Positions 1-8,229 are shown, counted from the first letter of the stretch. The stretch: 36,942 bases of DNA from an uncultured Lachnospiraceae bacterium (GCA_946411695.1 CAMKEX010000010.1:1-36942), one strand, 5' to 3'. Made by a program: numbers and translations. The notes: generated by a model not told the origin, from the letters alone.

Positions 1-157
1 TAACAAAAAGCATGGTCTGAACAAGTGATATTTTTCTCGTCCTGGAAAAAGAAGTATCTGGATCGATAAAAAATTCCTTTTTACGAGGTATGAGGGAATG
101 GATAGAAGAGATCAGGGACTCCTTGACATGATCAGGGCCAGTGGGATTAAATTGCAT
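1..157 (-). mobile_element. 5' part of an IS4-family-like transposase gene, truncated by the window edge
   Basis: Minus strand from 157: GGAGG-TGCTGCT-ATG, then an open frame to the edge: MQFNPTGPDHVKESLISSIHSLIPRKKEFFIDPDTSFSRTRKISLVQTMLFV... Resembles N-termini of clostridial IS4-type transposases (F[ST]R.RK[LI]S motif). Too short and edge-truncated for the supplied ORF list. Confidence 0.7.
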
Positions 158-247
158 AGCAGCACCTCCAAAAAAATGATTTATAATCGAGGCGCGCCGC
201 ATTTTTTTGTTGTTTTGTCAAGCTTTTTTGCTAAAAAAAAGCAAAAA

Positions 248-273
248 AATCAGAGGATATTTCACCTCTGATT
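248..273 (-). terminator. Intrinsic terminator reading on the minus strand, upstream of the transposase start
   Basis: Minus strand AATCAGAGG-tgaaatat-CCTCTGATT followed by TTTTTT; 9-bp perfect stem. Confidence 0.7.
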
Positions 274-325
274 GAAATAAAACTATTGTTATGGAAACAG
301 GGGGTCCCCTTATCTAAATGACATT

Positions 326-386
326 GGAACCGTCCCCGGTGACTCAGAAGATGAGTCAGGGAGAACCGTCCCTGGTGACTCATCAG
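326..386. repeat. REP-like or IS-terminal-repeat-like element with two direct copies of GAACCGTCCCYGGTGACTCA
   Basis: Copies at 327-346 and 363-382, 36 bp apart, with an internal TGACTCA-gaaga-TGAGTCA inverted repeat. The GGGACGGTTC motif recurs in repeats of clostridial genomes. Confidence 0.6.
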
Positions 387-506
387 TTTCTGAAACAGTG
401 AATCGACAAAGAGGGCGTTTAGAGGTATACTTTTATGACACGGCATTTTTCCGGAAGAAGTATTGTGCAGGCGGGGATTCCGCCGCAACCACAGAGGAGA
501 AAGACT

Positions 507-1175
507 ATGAATATCACGAAAGAACAGCTGGCGCAGATGATCGATCACACCAATCTGAAGGCCTTCTCGCAGGATGCGGCCTTCCGAAAGCTCTGCGATG
601 AGGCGAAGACTTACGGCTTCAAAGCCATCGCGATCAACGGCGCGCAGATCGAGCGCTGCAGGAAGTATCTCGGAGACAGTCCGGTGCACATCGGTGCCAC
701 TGTCGGTTTTCCTCTTGGACAGATGACGATCGAGAGCAAGGTTTTTGAGACAGAGGATGCGATCAGAAAAGGTGCCCATGAGATCGATTATGTGCTCAAT
801 GTCGCCGAACTCAAGGACGGCAATACAGAGTATATCGAGCGCGAGATGCAGGAGATCACACAGGCCTGCCATGCGCACGGTGTGATCTGCAAGGTGATCT
901 TTGAGAACTGCTATCTGACAGATGAGGAGAAGCGGACTGCCGCGGAAATCGCCCTGAAGGTGCGTCCCGACTTTATCAAGACCTCCACGGGATTCGGTAC
1001 AGGCGGCGCGACGGTGGAGGATGTGCGCCTGATGAAATCGGTGGTCGGTGAGGCGGTCAAGGTCAAAGCGGCCGGCGGAATCCGCGATTTCGAGACGGCT
1101 GCCGCCATGATCGAGGCCGGCGCCGAGCGCCTGGGCACCAGCGCAGGCGTGGAACTGATGGAGCATTTTGCCTAA
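507..1175 (+). CDS. deoC: Deoxyribose-phosphate aldolase
   Basis: ATG at 507 after AGAGGAGAAAG. Protein MNITKEQLAQMIDHTNLKAF...GATVGFPLGQ...HEIDYVLNVAELKDGN...VICKVIFENCYLTDEEK...PDFIKTSTGFGTGGATVEDVRLMK...VKAAGGIRDFETA, a clear DeoC pattern. Confidence 0.95.
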   Translation: MNITKEQLAQMIDHTNLKAFSQDAAFRKLCDEAKTYGFKAIAINGAQIERCRKYLGDSPVHIGATVGFPLGQMTIESKVFETEDAIRKGAHEIDYVLNVAELKDGNTEYIEREMQEITQACHAHGVICKVIFENCYLTDEEKRTAAEIALKVRPDFIKTSTGFGTGGATVEDVRLMKSVVGEAVKVKAAGGIRDFETAAAMIEAGAERLGTSAGVELMEHFA

Positions 1176-1264
1176 AGGCAGACTGTGCCGGTGCGGAGCT
1201 GATGGAGATTTGACTAAAGGCAGGCCGTGCCGGTGTGGAGTTCATGCAGTATTTTGCGTTAAGG
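1151..1264. repeat. About 2.6 degenerate tandem copies (42-44 bp) starting in the deoC 3' end
   Basis: 1151-1194 GGAACTGATGGAGCATTTTGCCTAAAGGCAGACTGTGCCGGTGC; 1195-1236 GGAGCTGATGGAGATTTGACTAAAGGCAGGCCGTGCCGGTGT; 1237-1264 GGAGTTCATGCAGTATTTTGCGTTAAGG. Confidence 0.85.
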
Positions 1265-1330
1265 AAAGTTGAACAGCCGGCGGTGCCCGTACACGGCAGT
1301 GCCCGGGCATGCCTGTAAAATGAGGAGAGA

Positions 1331-2017
1331 ATGATGTCCTTTTTTGACGTGGTTTACAAGATTCTGGCAGAGGGTTATTCGCCTTCCGAGTACGGGGGAA
1401 AGGGAATTGCAGTCGCGATGATCGCATCCGCGGTCCTCAGTGTCTATATCTTTTTCTGTTACAGGGTCGTGAGCCGCAGATCCATGTATTCGCTGAGCTT
1501 TAATATGTCGCTTCTGATCGCCGGACCGGTGACAGCGGCGCTGATCCTGCTCATGCACCAGAATGCCATCGCCGGCGTCGGCATTATCGGCGCGCTCTCC
1601 ATCGTGCGTCTGCGCGGCGCGGTCAAGGAGCCGATGGATCTGGTTTTCGTGCTGTGGTCGGTGGCCTGCGGTATTTTCATCGCAGCCGGTATTTGGAGAG
1701 TCGGGATCGTGGTGTCGATCGCTGTGACGGCGATCGTGATCCTGCTGGACTACCTGCCTCTGGGCAGGGCTCCTCTCATCCTGTCTGTCTACGGGTATCC
1801 CGGGGAGAAGAAGAATCTGCAGAGCGCCTGCAGCGGAGTGCTGGGCAGGACCTGCAGGAAGGTAAAGGTGATCTCCACCGGAAAAGTCGACGGAAAGCAG
1901 AGCCTGGTCATGCGCGTGCAGACAAAGCAGCGCCTGCGTCTGACCAATGAACTCTCCCTTCTTCCGGAGGTCGAGAGTGTCACGCTTGTGGAGCAGGAAG
2001 GGGAAGTATCCTTCTGA
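1331..2017 (+). CDS. DUF4956 domain-containing membrane protein
   Basis: Several N-terminal TM segments and the characteristic GIIGALSIVRLRGAVKEPMDLVFVLWSVACGI motif; RBS GAGGAGAG upstream of the ATG. Confidence 0.85.
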   Translation: MMSFFDVVYKILAEGYSPSEYGGKGIAVAMIASAVLSVYIFFCYRVVSRRSMYSLSFNMSLLIAGPVTAALILLMHQNAIAGVGIIGALSIVRLRGAVKEPMDLVFVLWSVACGIFIAAGIWRVGIVVSIAVTAIVILLDYLPLGRAPLILSVYGYPGEKKNLQSACSGVLGRTCRKVKVISTGKVDGKQSLVMRVQTKQRLRLTNELSLLPEVESVTLVEQEGEVSF

Positions 2018-2057
2018 AAAAACCGGACATGGAACTTGAGTAAGGAAATACAGATAT

Positions 2058-4403
2058 ATGATAGTGAATAATAAGGCGGAACTGCAAAAAGCCAGTGAAC
2101 AGAAGGAAAAAAGGGAAGGGACCCCGGAGGCACAGCGCGGGGATAAGGACAGAAAGATCGCGGAAATGATCGCCGGTCAGCTGCAGGTGAAGCTGTGGCA
2201 GGTGGAGGCGGCGGTCTCGCTGATCGACGAGGGCAATACCATCCCCTTTATCGCCCGCTACCGCAAGGAAGCGACAGGGACACTGGATGATGAGCAGCTT
2301 CGCACGCTGGATGAGAGGCTGGCCTATCTGCGCAATCTCGAGGACAAAAAGGAAAAGGTCATCGAGAGCATCGAGGCCCAGGGGAAACTGACGGCGGCCC
2401 TGCGCGCCCAGATCGAGGATGCGCAGACCCAGGTGGCGGTTGAGGATCTGTACAGGCCTTTCCGTCCCAAACGCAGGACCCGCGCCGGTGTCGCCAGGGA
2501 GAAAGGCCTGCAGGGGCTTGCGGACTGGATCCTGTCCCAGACGGCGGATCATCCGGCCCTGCAGGAAGCGGCCGGATATGTCTCGGCTGAGAAGGAGGTG
2601 GCTTCCGCGGAGGATGCGCTTCAGGGCGCAGAGGATATCCTGGCGGAGATGATCTCCGACAATGCCGATTACCGCACCTGGATCCGTGAGACTACGTCGA
2701 AGGAAGGCTTTGTTGTCTCTGCAAAAAAAGAGGCCTCCGCCAAAAAGGAGGCGGCCGGCACGGCATCCGGAAAAGAGGCGGCAGAGGCAGTCGCCGGCAA
2801 AGGGGACAGCCGCAGGTCCTCCGGTAAAAAGAAAAGCGCCGGCGAGGACCGCAGTGATGTCTATGAGATGTATTTTTCCTACGAGGAACAGGCGTCCAGA
2901 ATTCCCGGTCACAGGATCCTGGCCCTCAACCGCGGAGAGAAGGAGGGGTATCTGAACGTCAGGATCGATGCCCCGCGCGAGAAGATCCTCCGCTATCTGC
3001 AGAGGCAGGTGATCCGCAGGCGGAAGGGAGAATTCAATCCCTTTACGACGCCGGTCCTGGAGGCTGTCTGCGAGGACAGCTATGACCGACTGATCGAGCC
3101 CGCCATTGAGCGCGAGATCCGCAGCGAGCTGACAGAGAAGGCCGAGGACGGAGCGATCGCGGTCTTCAAGCAGAATCTCGAGCAGCTCCTGATGCAGCAG
3201 CCCATCGCCGGAAAGGTCGTCCTGGGCTGGGATCCCGCCTTCCGGACAGGCTGCAAACTGGCGGTCGTCGATCCCACAGGCAAGGTGCTGGACACTGCCG
3301 TCATCTATCCCACTGCGCCGCAGAACAAGGTGCGGGAGGCAGAGGCAGTCCTGCAGAAACTGATCAATCAGTATGGGATCTCTCTGTTTTCCGTAGGAAA
3401 CGGAACAGCGTCCAGGGAGTCGGAGCAGGTCATCACAGACTTTTTCAAAAAGACCGGAAAGCCCCTGCAGTATGTCATTGTCAACGAGGCGGGCGCTTCG
3501 GTCTACAGCGCCAGCAAGCTGGCAGCAGAGGAGTTTCCTCAGTTTGATGTGGGACAGCGCAGTGCTGCCTCCATCGCGCGGAGGCTGCAGGATCCCCTGG
3601 CGGAGCTGGTCAAGATCGATCCCAAGGCGATCGGGGTCGGCCAGTACCAGCACGACATGAACCAGAAAAAGCTGGACGCGGCCCTGGCGGGCGTAGTGGA
3701 GAAATGCGTCAATGCAGTCGGCGTGGACCTCAACACGGCCTCGGCGCCGCTTTTGTCCCATATCTCCGGGATCAGCGCCTCGATCGCCAAAAACATCGTT
3801 GCCTGGAGGGAGGAAAACGGCCGCTTTACCCTCCGCACCCAGCTTCTGAAGGTAAAGGGCCTGGGGCCCAAGGCCTTCGAGCAGTGCGCCGGATTTCTCA
3901 GGATCAGGGACGGCAAAAATCCCCTGGACAACACTGCGGTGCATCCGGAGAGCTATCCCGCCGTGCAGACGCTTGCCGGACTCCTGCAGGTCCCCATGGA
4001 TGCGGCTTCCCTGCGGAAAGTGAAGGCCATGGTCCCCGACACAAAGGCGGCGGCCAGGCGCCTGGAAGTGGGTGAGATCACCCTGCGGGATATTCTGGCC
4101 GAACTGGAAAAGCCCGGCCGCGACCCCCGTCAGGATATGCCTGCCCCGGTTCTGCGCAGCGACGTCCTGTCCATGGAAGACCTCACGCCGGGAATGAAAC
4201 TCAAGGGCACAGTCCGCAATATCGTGGATTTCGGCGCCTTTGTGGACATCGGTGTCCACCAGGATGGACTGGTCCACATCTCCAGGCTCAGCAAACGGTA
4301 CATCAAACATCCCCTGGAGGCGGTCAGCGTGGGCGATATTGTCGAGGTGACGGTCCTCGATGTCGATATCCGCAAAAAGCGTATTTCCCTCTCCATGATC
4401 TGA
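2058..4403 (+). CDS. tex: Tex family RNA-binding transcription accessory protein
   Basis: N-terminal ...IPFIARYRKEATGTLDDEQLRTLDERLAYLRNLEDKKEKV; YqgF-like core VVLGWDPAFRTGCKLAVVDPTGKVLDTAVIYP; HhH region; C-terminal S1 domain GMKLKGTVRNIVDFGAFVDIGVHQDGLVHISRLS. Confidence 0.95.
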   Translation: MIVNNKAELQKASEQKEKREGTPEAQRGDKDRKIAEMIAGQLQVKLWQVEAAVSLIDEGNTIPFIARYRKEATGTLDDEQLRTLDERLAYLRNLEDKKEKVIESIEAQGKLTAALRAQIEDAQTQVAVEDLYRPFRPKRRTRAGVAREKGLQGLADWILSQTADHPALQEAAGYVSAEKEVASAEDALQGAEDILAEMISDNADYRTWIRETTSKEGFVVSAKKEASAKKEAAGTASGKEAAEAVAGKGDSRRSSGKKKSAGEDRSDVYEMYFSYEEQASRIPGHRILALNRGEKEGYLNVRIDAPREKILRYLQRQVIRRRKGEFNPFTTPVLEAVCEDSYDRLIEPAIEREIRSELTEKAEDGAIAVFKQNLEQLLMQQPIAGKVVLGWDPAFRTGCKLAVVDPTGKVLDTAVIYPTAPQNKVREAEAVLQKLINQYGISLFSVGNGTASRESEQVITDFFKKTGKPLQYVIVNEAGASVYSASKLAAEEFPQFDVGQRSAASIARRLQDPLAELVKIDPKAIGVGQYQHDMNQKKLDAALAGVVEKCVNAVGVDLNTASAPLLSHISGISASIAKNIVAWREENGRFTLRTQLLKVKGLGPKAFEQCAGFLRIRDGKNPLDNTAVHPESYPAVQTLAGLLQVPMDAASLRKVKAMVPDTKAAARRLEVGEITLRDILAELEKPGRDPRQDMPAPVLRSDVLSMEDLTPGMKLKGTVRNIVDFGAFVDIGVHQDGLVHISRLSKRYIKHPLEAVSVGDIVEVTVLDVDIRKKRISLSMI

Positions 4404-4492
4404 TCATGATCCGGTCAGGCCCGGCCCGGTCTGCCGGAAAATGCCTGACAGAACCGGACCGGCAGATTGAAAGCGGAAATGGAAAAAAAAAT

Positions 4493-4546
4493 AAGACTCC
4501 TTCGTGGCGGCACCTGCCTGCAGCCGTCACGAAAGAGTCTTTTTTA
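4493..4546 (+). terminator. Intrinsic terminator downstream of tex
   Basis: AAGACTCCTTCGTGGCGGC ... GCCGTCACGAAAGAGTCTT then TTTTT; long stem with mismatches. Confidence 0.85.
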
Positions 4547-4720
4547 AAAGGGGAGTATGAATATCAGGAACCCCTGTCCGTACAGGATATTCCCGCCGGC
4601 GGTCGAGCTGCTGTTATGGAGGGGATAGCAGCTCTCCTGTCGGTATATTGATATGATATCTTTGAAATGTGATGAGAATGTGTAGCGGGGATAGAAAAAA
4701 TGTGAGCAAAGACGGCGCAA

Positions 4721-4749
4721 TTGACGGATTTTTTGTTTTTGGGCATAAT
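4721..4749 (+). promoter_or_regulatory. Sigma70-type promoter for the WYL regulator
   Basis: TTGACG - 17 bp - CATAAT, about 58 bp upstream of the ATG at 4807. Confidence 0.6.
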
Positions 4750-4806
4750 ATCTTTATTCTGGACGGCCGGACGCAGTAAGCGGTGCGCCGCCGGGGGAGG
4801 TGGCTT

Positions 4807-5547
4807 ATGGTCAGCAACAAGAGCAGGCTTCTGAGACTGTACAGATACCTGTATGTCAATACGGATGAACAGCATTTCGCGACCAAGGCGGAGATCATGG
4901 ATGCCCTCAGGGACGATGAGTCGATCTACAGCAGGCAGACGGTCCGCGACGATATCGATACACTCTCAAGAGAGGGGTATGACATTGAGACGATCGTGAG
5001 CTCCGGCAATTACTATTATTTCGGAGACCGCGAGTTTACTCTGGATGAGCTGCGCATGATGGGGGACGCGATCGCCTCCTCGCGCTTTATCGGCAGGAAA
5101 CAGAAGGACGCCCTGCTCAAAAAACTGAAGGGCTTCTGCAGCAGATATCAGGCGGATACAATTGAGCGCCATCTGATCTGTGTGGAGCCTGCGGACAGCG
5201 GGGATGCGCGGATCTACGACATGGTCAATCAGATCAATGACGCGATCTGCAGGGGGCGGAAGATCCGCTTCCGGCAGCTCGGACCCGGGACCGGCAGACG
5301 AAGAAAAGCGTCAGCTGCAGGAGAGCCGGTCACATGCACGCCTCTGGATCTTGTCTGGGACGGCAGAAATTTCCATCTGATCGCACTCACCGGTGAAGAC
5401 AATGAGCCGGTCCTTTCAGCGGCGGCGGATCTGGCGGACCTCCTGATCCTGGATGAGGAAGGAGCGCCCAGGCCGGCAGGCTTTCGATCCGACGAGTTTG
5501 CTGTGCGGGAACTGGCTTCCCGGAGGACTGAGCAAAGGGAGGAATGA
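4807..5547 (+). CDS. HTH/WYL-type transcriptional regulator
   Basis: GGGGGAGG RBS then ATG at 4807. N-terminal HTH (LLRLYRYLYVNTDEQHFATKAEIMDALRDDESIYSRQTVRDDIDTLSREGYDIE) and C-terminal WYL-like region (CRGRKIRFRQLG...CTPLDLVWDGRNFHLIALTGED). Confidence 0.8.
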   Translation: MVSNKSRLLRLYRYLYVNTDEQHFATKAEIMDALRDDESIYSRQTVRDDIDTLSREGYDIETIVSSGNYYYFGDREFTLDELRMMGDAIASSRFIGRKQKDALLKKLKGFCSRYQADTIERHLICVEPADSGDARIYDMVNQINDAICRGRKIRFRQLGPGTGRRRKASAAGEPVTCTPLDLVWDGRNFHLIALTGEDNEPVLSAAADLADLLILDEEGAPRPAGFRSDEFAVRELASRRTEQREE

Positions 5548-5560
5548 GTAAAAGGAGGGC

Positions 5561-6586
5561 TTGGCTGAATTTATGAACACTACAGTATTATTGATCGCTG
5601 CGTTTCTGCCGCTCCCGTTCGTCATTTTTATGATCCTGCGGTCCGGATCTTTTGGAAAGGGCTCCCTGGGAGCGCTGCTGAAACTGTTTTTCCTGGGCCT
5701 GGCGGCGGCTGTCCCTGCTTTTCTGATGGAGGCGGGGATTCTGCTGCTGATCGATCTTTTTCTCAACATGTTCGGCTCAGAGGCGGCCGGCGGGAATCCG
5801 GCTTTGATCGGCGCAATCCTGCGGGCTCTGATCGCAGTGGCCCTGGTCGAGGAGGGCTGGAAACACTTTGTGCTGCGCAGGACCACCTGGAGCCAGATGA
5901 CCATGGAGACGATCGCGGACGGGATTGCCGCTTCGGCGGTGGTCGGCGCCGGATTCTCGGCAGTTATGTACGGCGCGTGGCAGGCACTGTATGTGCTGGT
6001 CCCCGCCGATATGGGGGCCCTGCGTGACGGAATGCCTGACTGGCTCAGAGCAGGCGCGGTGGGATCTTTCCTCTTTGCCCTGCTCTACATTTTTTCTCAC
6101 TTCGGATTTTCCGGCTTTATGGGGGCCATCTACGGCCTGGCCAAACATTCGGAACAGAAGGAGCACAATAAGCGGGCGGGGTTCATGCTGATCATGAGCT
6201 GTCTGCTGCCGGTCCTGGCGCACGGAGCATGTGCGGCCCTGATCGTCTACGGAGTGGCCATGGAGAAGGTGCTCTGGTTCGCCGTCGGACTTGCCGCGCA
6301 GACCCTTCTGGCCGTTTGGATGGCTGCGGAACTGAGCAGGGCATCGGATGCTGCAGGCGTGGATGACCAGTTCGGACACGCAGCGGAGCCGGTGGACTTC
6401 GGGGACTCCGAGGAATTTGCCGCCTTTGCCGAGTCGGGGGGAACTGCGGACAATGAAGAGAAGCCGCAGTACGCATATGCGGAAGGACAGGACCGGGATG
6501 AAGCAGCCCCGGAGGAGGAGAACCCGCAGGAGGAAAACCCGCAGGAGGCGGAGAAGCAGGAAGAAGCGGAAAAGCCTGAAGAATAA
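5561..6586 (+). CDS. PrsW-like polytopic membrane protein with acidic C-terminal tail (TTG start, or ATG at 5573)
   Basis: Multiple TM segments; ALVEEGWKHFVLRR (EExxK-like motif), GAGFSAVMYG, FSHFGFSGFMGAIYG and LAHGACAAL (PrsW-like His motifs); low-complexity tail EEENPQEENPQEAEKQEEAEKPEE. Confidence 0.6.
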   Translation: MAEFMNTTVLLIAAFLPLPFVIFMILRSGSFGKGSLGALLKLFFLGLAAAVPAFLMEAGILLLIDLFLNMFGSEAAGGNPALIGAILRALIAVALVEEGWKHFVLRRTTWSQMTMETIADGIAASAVVGAGFSAVMYGAWQALYVLVPADMGALRDGMPDWLRAGAVGSFLFALLYIFSHFGFSGFMGAIYGLAKHSEQKEHNKRAGFMLIMSCLLPVLAHGACAALIVYGVAMEKVLWFAVGLAAQTLLAVWMAAELSRASDAAGVDDQFGHAAEPVDFGDSEEFAAFAESGGTADNEEKPQYAYAEGQDRDEAAPEEENPQEENPQEAEKQEEAEKPEE

Positions 6587-6590
6587 AAAA

Positions 6591-6659
6591 TAAAAAAGGC
6601 GCGCCGCCGGACTGGATCCAGGAGGATGGACAGTACGGAGGCGCGCTGTTTATTTTTGC
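6591..6659. terminator. Probably bidirectional terminator between the convergent PrsW-like gene and Fe-ADH gene
   Basis: AAAAAAGGCGCGCC ... GGCGCGCTGTTTATTTTT; outer arms 6598-6605 and 6640-6646, A-rich on the left and T-rich on the right. Confidence 0.6.
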
Positions 6660-6660
6660 A

Positions 6661-6781
6661 AAAAGACGGAGCCCGCAGCTGTGTGAAGAGGCGGGCCCGG
6701 TATTGTGTTAAAGGACGGAGGCCTCAGCTGTGTTAAGAGACGGCGGGGCCACAAATTGTGCTAAAAGGCGGAGCCCGGAAC
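6661..6781. repeat. About 4-5 degenerate tandem copies (24-30 bp) downstream of the Fe-ADH gene
   Basis: Minus strand: GGGCTCCGCCTTTTAGCACAATTTGT / GGCCCCGCCGTCTCTTAACACAGCTG / AGGCCTCCGTCCTTTAACACAATACC / GGGCCCGCCTCTTCACACAGCTGC / GGGCTCCGTCTTTTTGC. Confidence 0.75.
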
Positions 6782-6795
6782 AGGGAGGGTCCGGT

Positions 6796-7878
6796 TCACA
6801 GAAGACCGGCGATGCGGCACAGGGTCGCTTCGGTGACTGCGAAGGGGGCCATGGCCAGCTTGGCGGGGCTGGAGAGAGGAGCCTCTACGGATTTTCTCAG
6901 GATCGGAACGGGGACTTCATCGCGTCCGCAGGTGGCCTGATAGTAGCTCTCCAGAGAGTCGATGTCTGTAAAACCTGCGGTGGTCAGCAGGTAGGACACC
7001 GCCGCGGGATCAGCTTCGCGGAGATATCCGGTCAGGAAGAAGCCGCAGGCTTTGCCGTGAGGCATGCCGGTCTCGACGGTCACCGGGTAGCTCATTGCGT
7101 GGGGGAGCGAGGTCCCGGTGTGCGCGATGGCCATGCCGGCAAACATGGAGGCGAGAAGCATGTCATTGCAGTTGTCCAGAGTCAGGGGGGCGCCTGCGAG
7201 GATGGCCCTGCGGCTGCGGCTCCAGACCCTGAGGCCCGCGTCCACACACATGCGGCTGCAGTCGTTTGCCTTGGAGTGGATATAGCTCTCATACATATGG
7301 GAGAGGGCGTCGATGGATGTATCGACGATGACTCTTCTGGGGGCAGAGAGCAGATACCTTCCGTCCAGGAGAGAGAGCGCGGGGAAAATCTTGTGAGGGA
7401 TCGAGCCCTTGGCGCGCAGGCTGGGACGGGACAGGACGGAGACCGCCGTGACCTCGGAACCGGTTCCGCAGGTCGTCGGGATGCAGACGACGGGAAGCGC
7501 GTCGGTGGCAGCGCTGCTGTCATACAGATACTCGACGCCGGCGTCCTTCTGCCGGATCATGAGTGCGATGGCCTTGGCTGCGTCCATGGGGGAACCGCCG
7601 CCGATGCCGATGACAAAATCCGCGCCTTCGGCGAGACCTTTCTCACGTCCCTTCATGACAGTCTCTACGGAAGGGTTTTCCTCGACTTCATTGAATATGG
7701 AGCACTCCACGCCGTGATCGGACAGGGCGGCCTGTACATCGGCGATGGAACCGTTTTTGAAGGCACTGCTTTTGCCGGTGACGATCAGGGCCTTTTTTCC
7801 AAAGGACGCAAGTTCTTTTGCGTGAGCGCGGACGCAGTTGTTTTCACAGTAAACTTTTGCGGGCATATAAAAAAACAT
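6796..7878 (-). CDS. Iron-containing alcohol dehydrogenase family protein
   Basis: NAD-binding GIGGGSPMDAAKAIA and PTTCGTGSEVTAVSVL, metal-binding region DALSHMYESY...GMAIAHTGTSLPHAMSYPVT...HGKACG; typical Fe-ADH/GldA-like fold motifs. Confidence 0.9.
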   Translation of the reverse strand: MFFYMPAKVYCENNCVRAHAKELASFGKKALIVTGKSSAFKNGSIADVQAALSDHGVECSIFNEVEENPSVETVMKGREKGLAEGADFVIGIGGGSPMDAAKAIALMIRQKDAGVEYLYDSSAATDALPVVCIPTTCGTGSEVTAVSVLSRPSLRAKGSIPHKIFPALSLLDGRYLLSAPRRVIVDTSIDALSHMYESYIHSKANDCSRMCVDAGLRVWSRSRRAILAGAPLTLDNCNDMLLASMFAGMAIAHTGTSLPHAMSYPVTVETGMPHGKACGFFLTGYLREADPAAVSYLLTTAGFTDIDSLESYYQATCGRDEVPVPILRKSVEAPLSSPAKLAMAPFAVTEATLCRIAGLL

Positions 7879-8014
7879 AGGGTTTCCTCCTCACTTGCAG
7901 TCAGTTCAAACCATCCGCCGCCGGGGACGATGGTCCGCGTACGAGATGCATTTATTGTAGCAGAAATCAGGTGAAAAAAACATACGTTACATGGGCATCC
8001 CGCGCATCCGCACA

Positions 8015-8165
8015 TCCCTGCGGAGTCCCCGCGGAGCGTTTATCTCAGCGGGGGAATTGTGACCCGCCGCTGAGACGGGCAGGCTGTTATTTTTTACCCG
8101 CCGCTTATAGAAGCGGGGGCTTCCTCCCGCTTCCTCCCGCTTCCTCCCGGTGAGATAAATACGGT
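8015..8165 (-). mobile_element. Candidate IS200/IS605 right-end (tnpB 3'/omega-RNA-like) remnant
   Basis: Minus-strand frame ends ...REEAGGSPRFYKRR, resembling TnpB C-termini (EAGSPR). Two strong hairpins: CCGCTT-atag-AAGCGG (8101-8116) and TCTCAGCGG...CCGCTGAGA (8043-8075). 10-bp tandem GCTTCCTCCC x3. Confidence 0.45.
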
Positions 8166-8229
8166 TGTGATTGTCTAACATTCATGATAGACTCTAAAAA
8201 ATTGCTCAGGGAGTACAGAAGCACAGAAG

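Noticed and set aside
1980-4310. 776-aa minus-strand ORF
   Set aside because: Antisense shadow of tex; low-complexity His/Arg/Leu-rich product.
6730-7974. 414-aa plus-strand ORF
   Set aside because: Antisense to the Fe-ADH gene; Gly/Asp/His-rich with no family resemblance.
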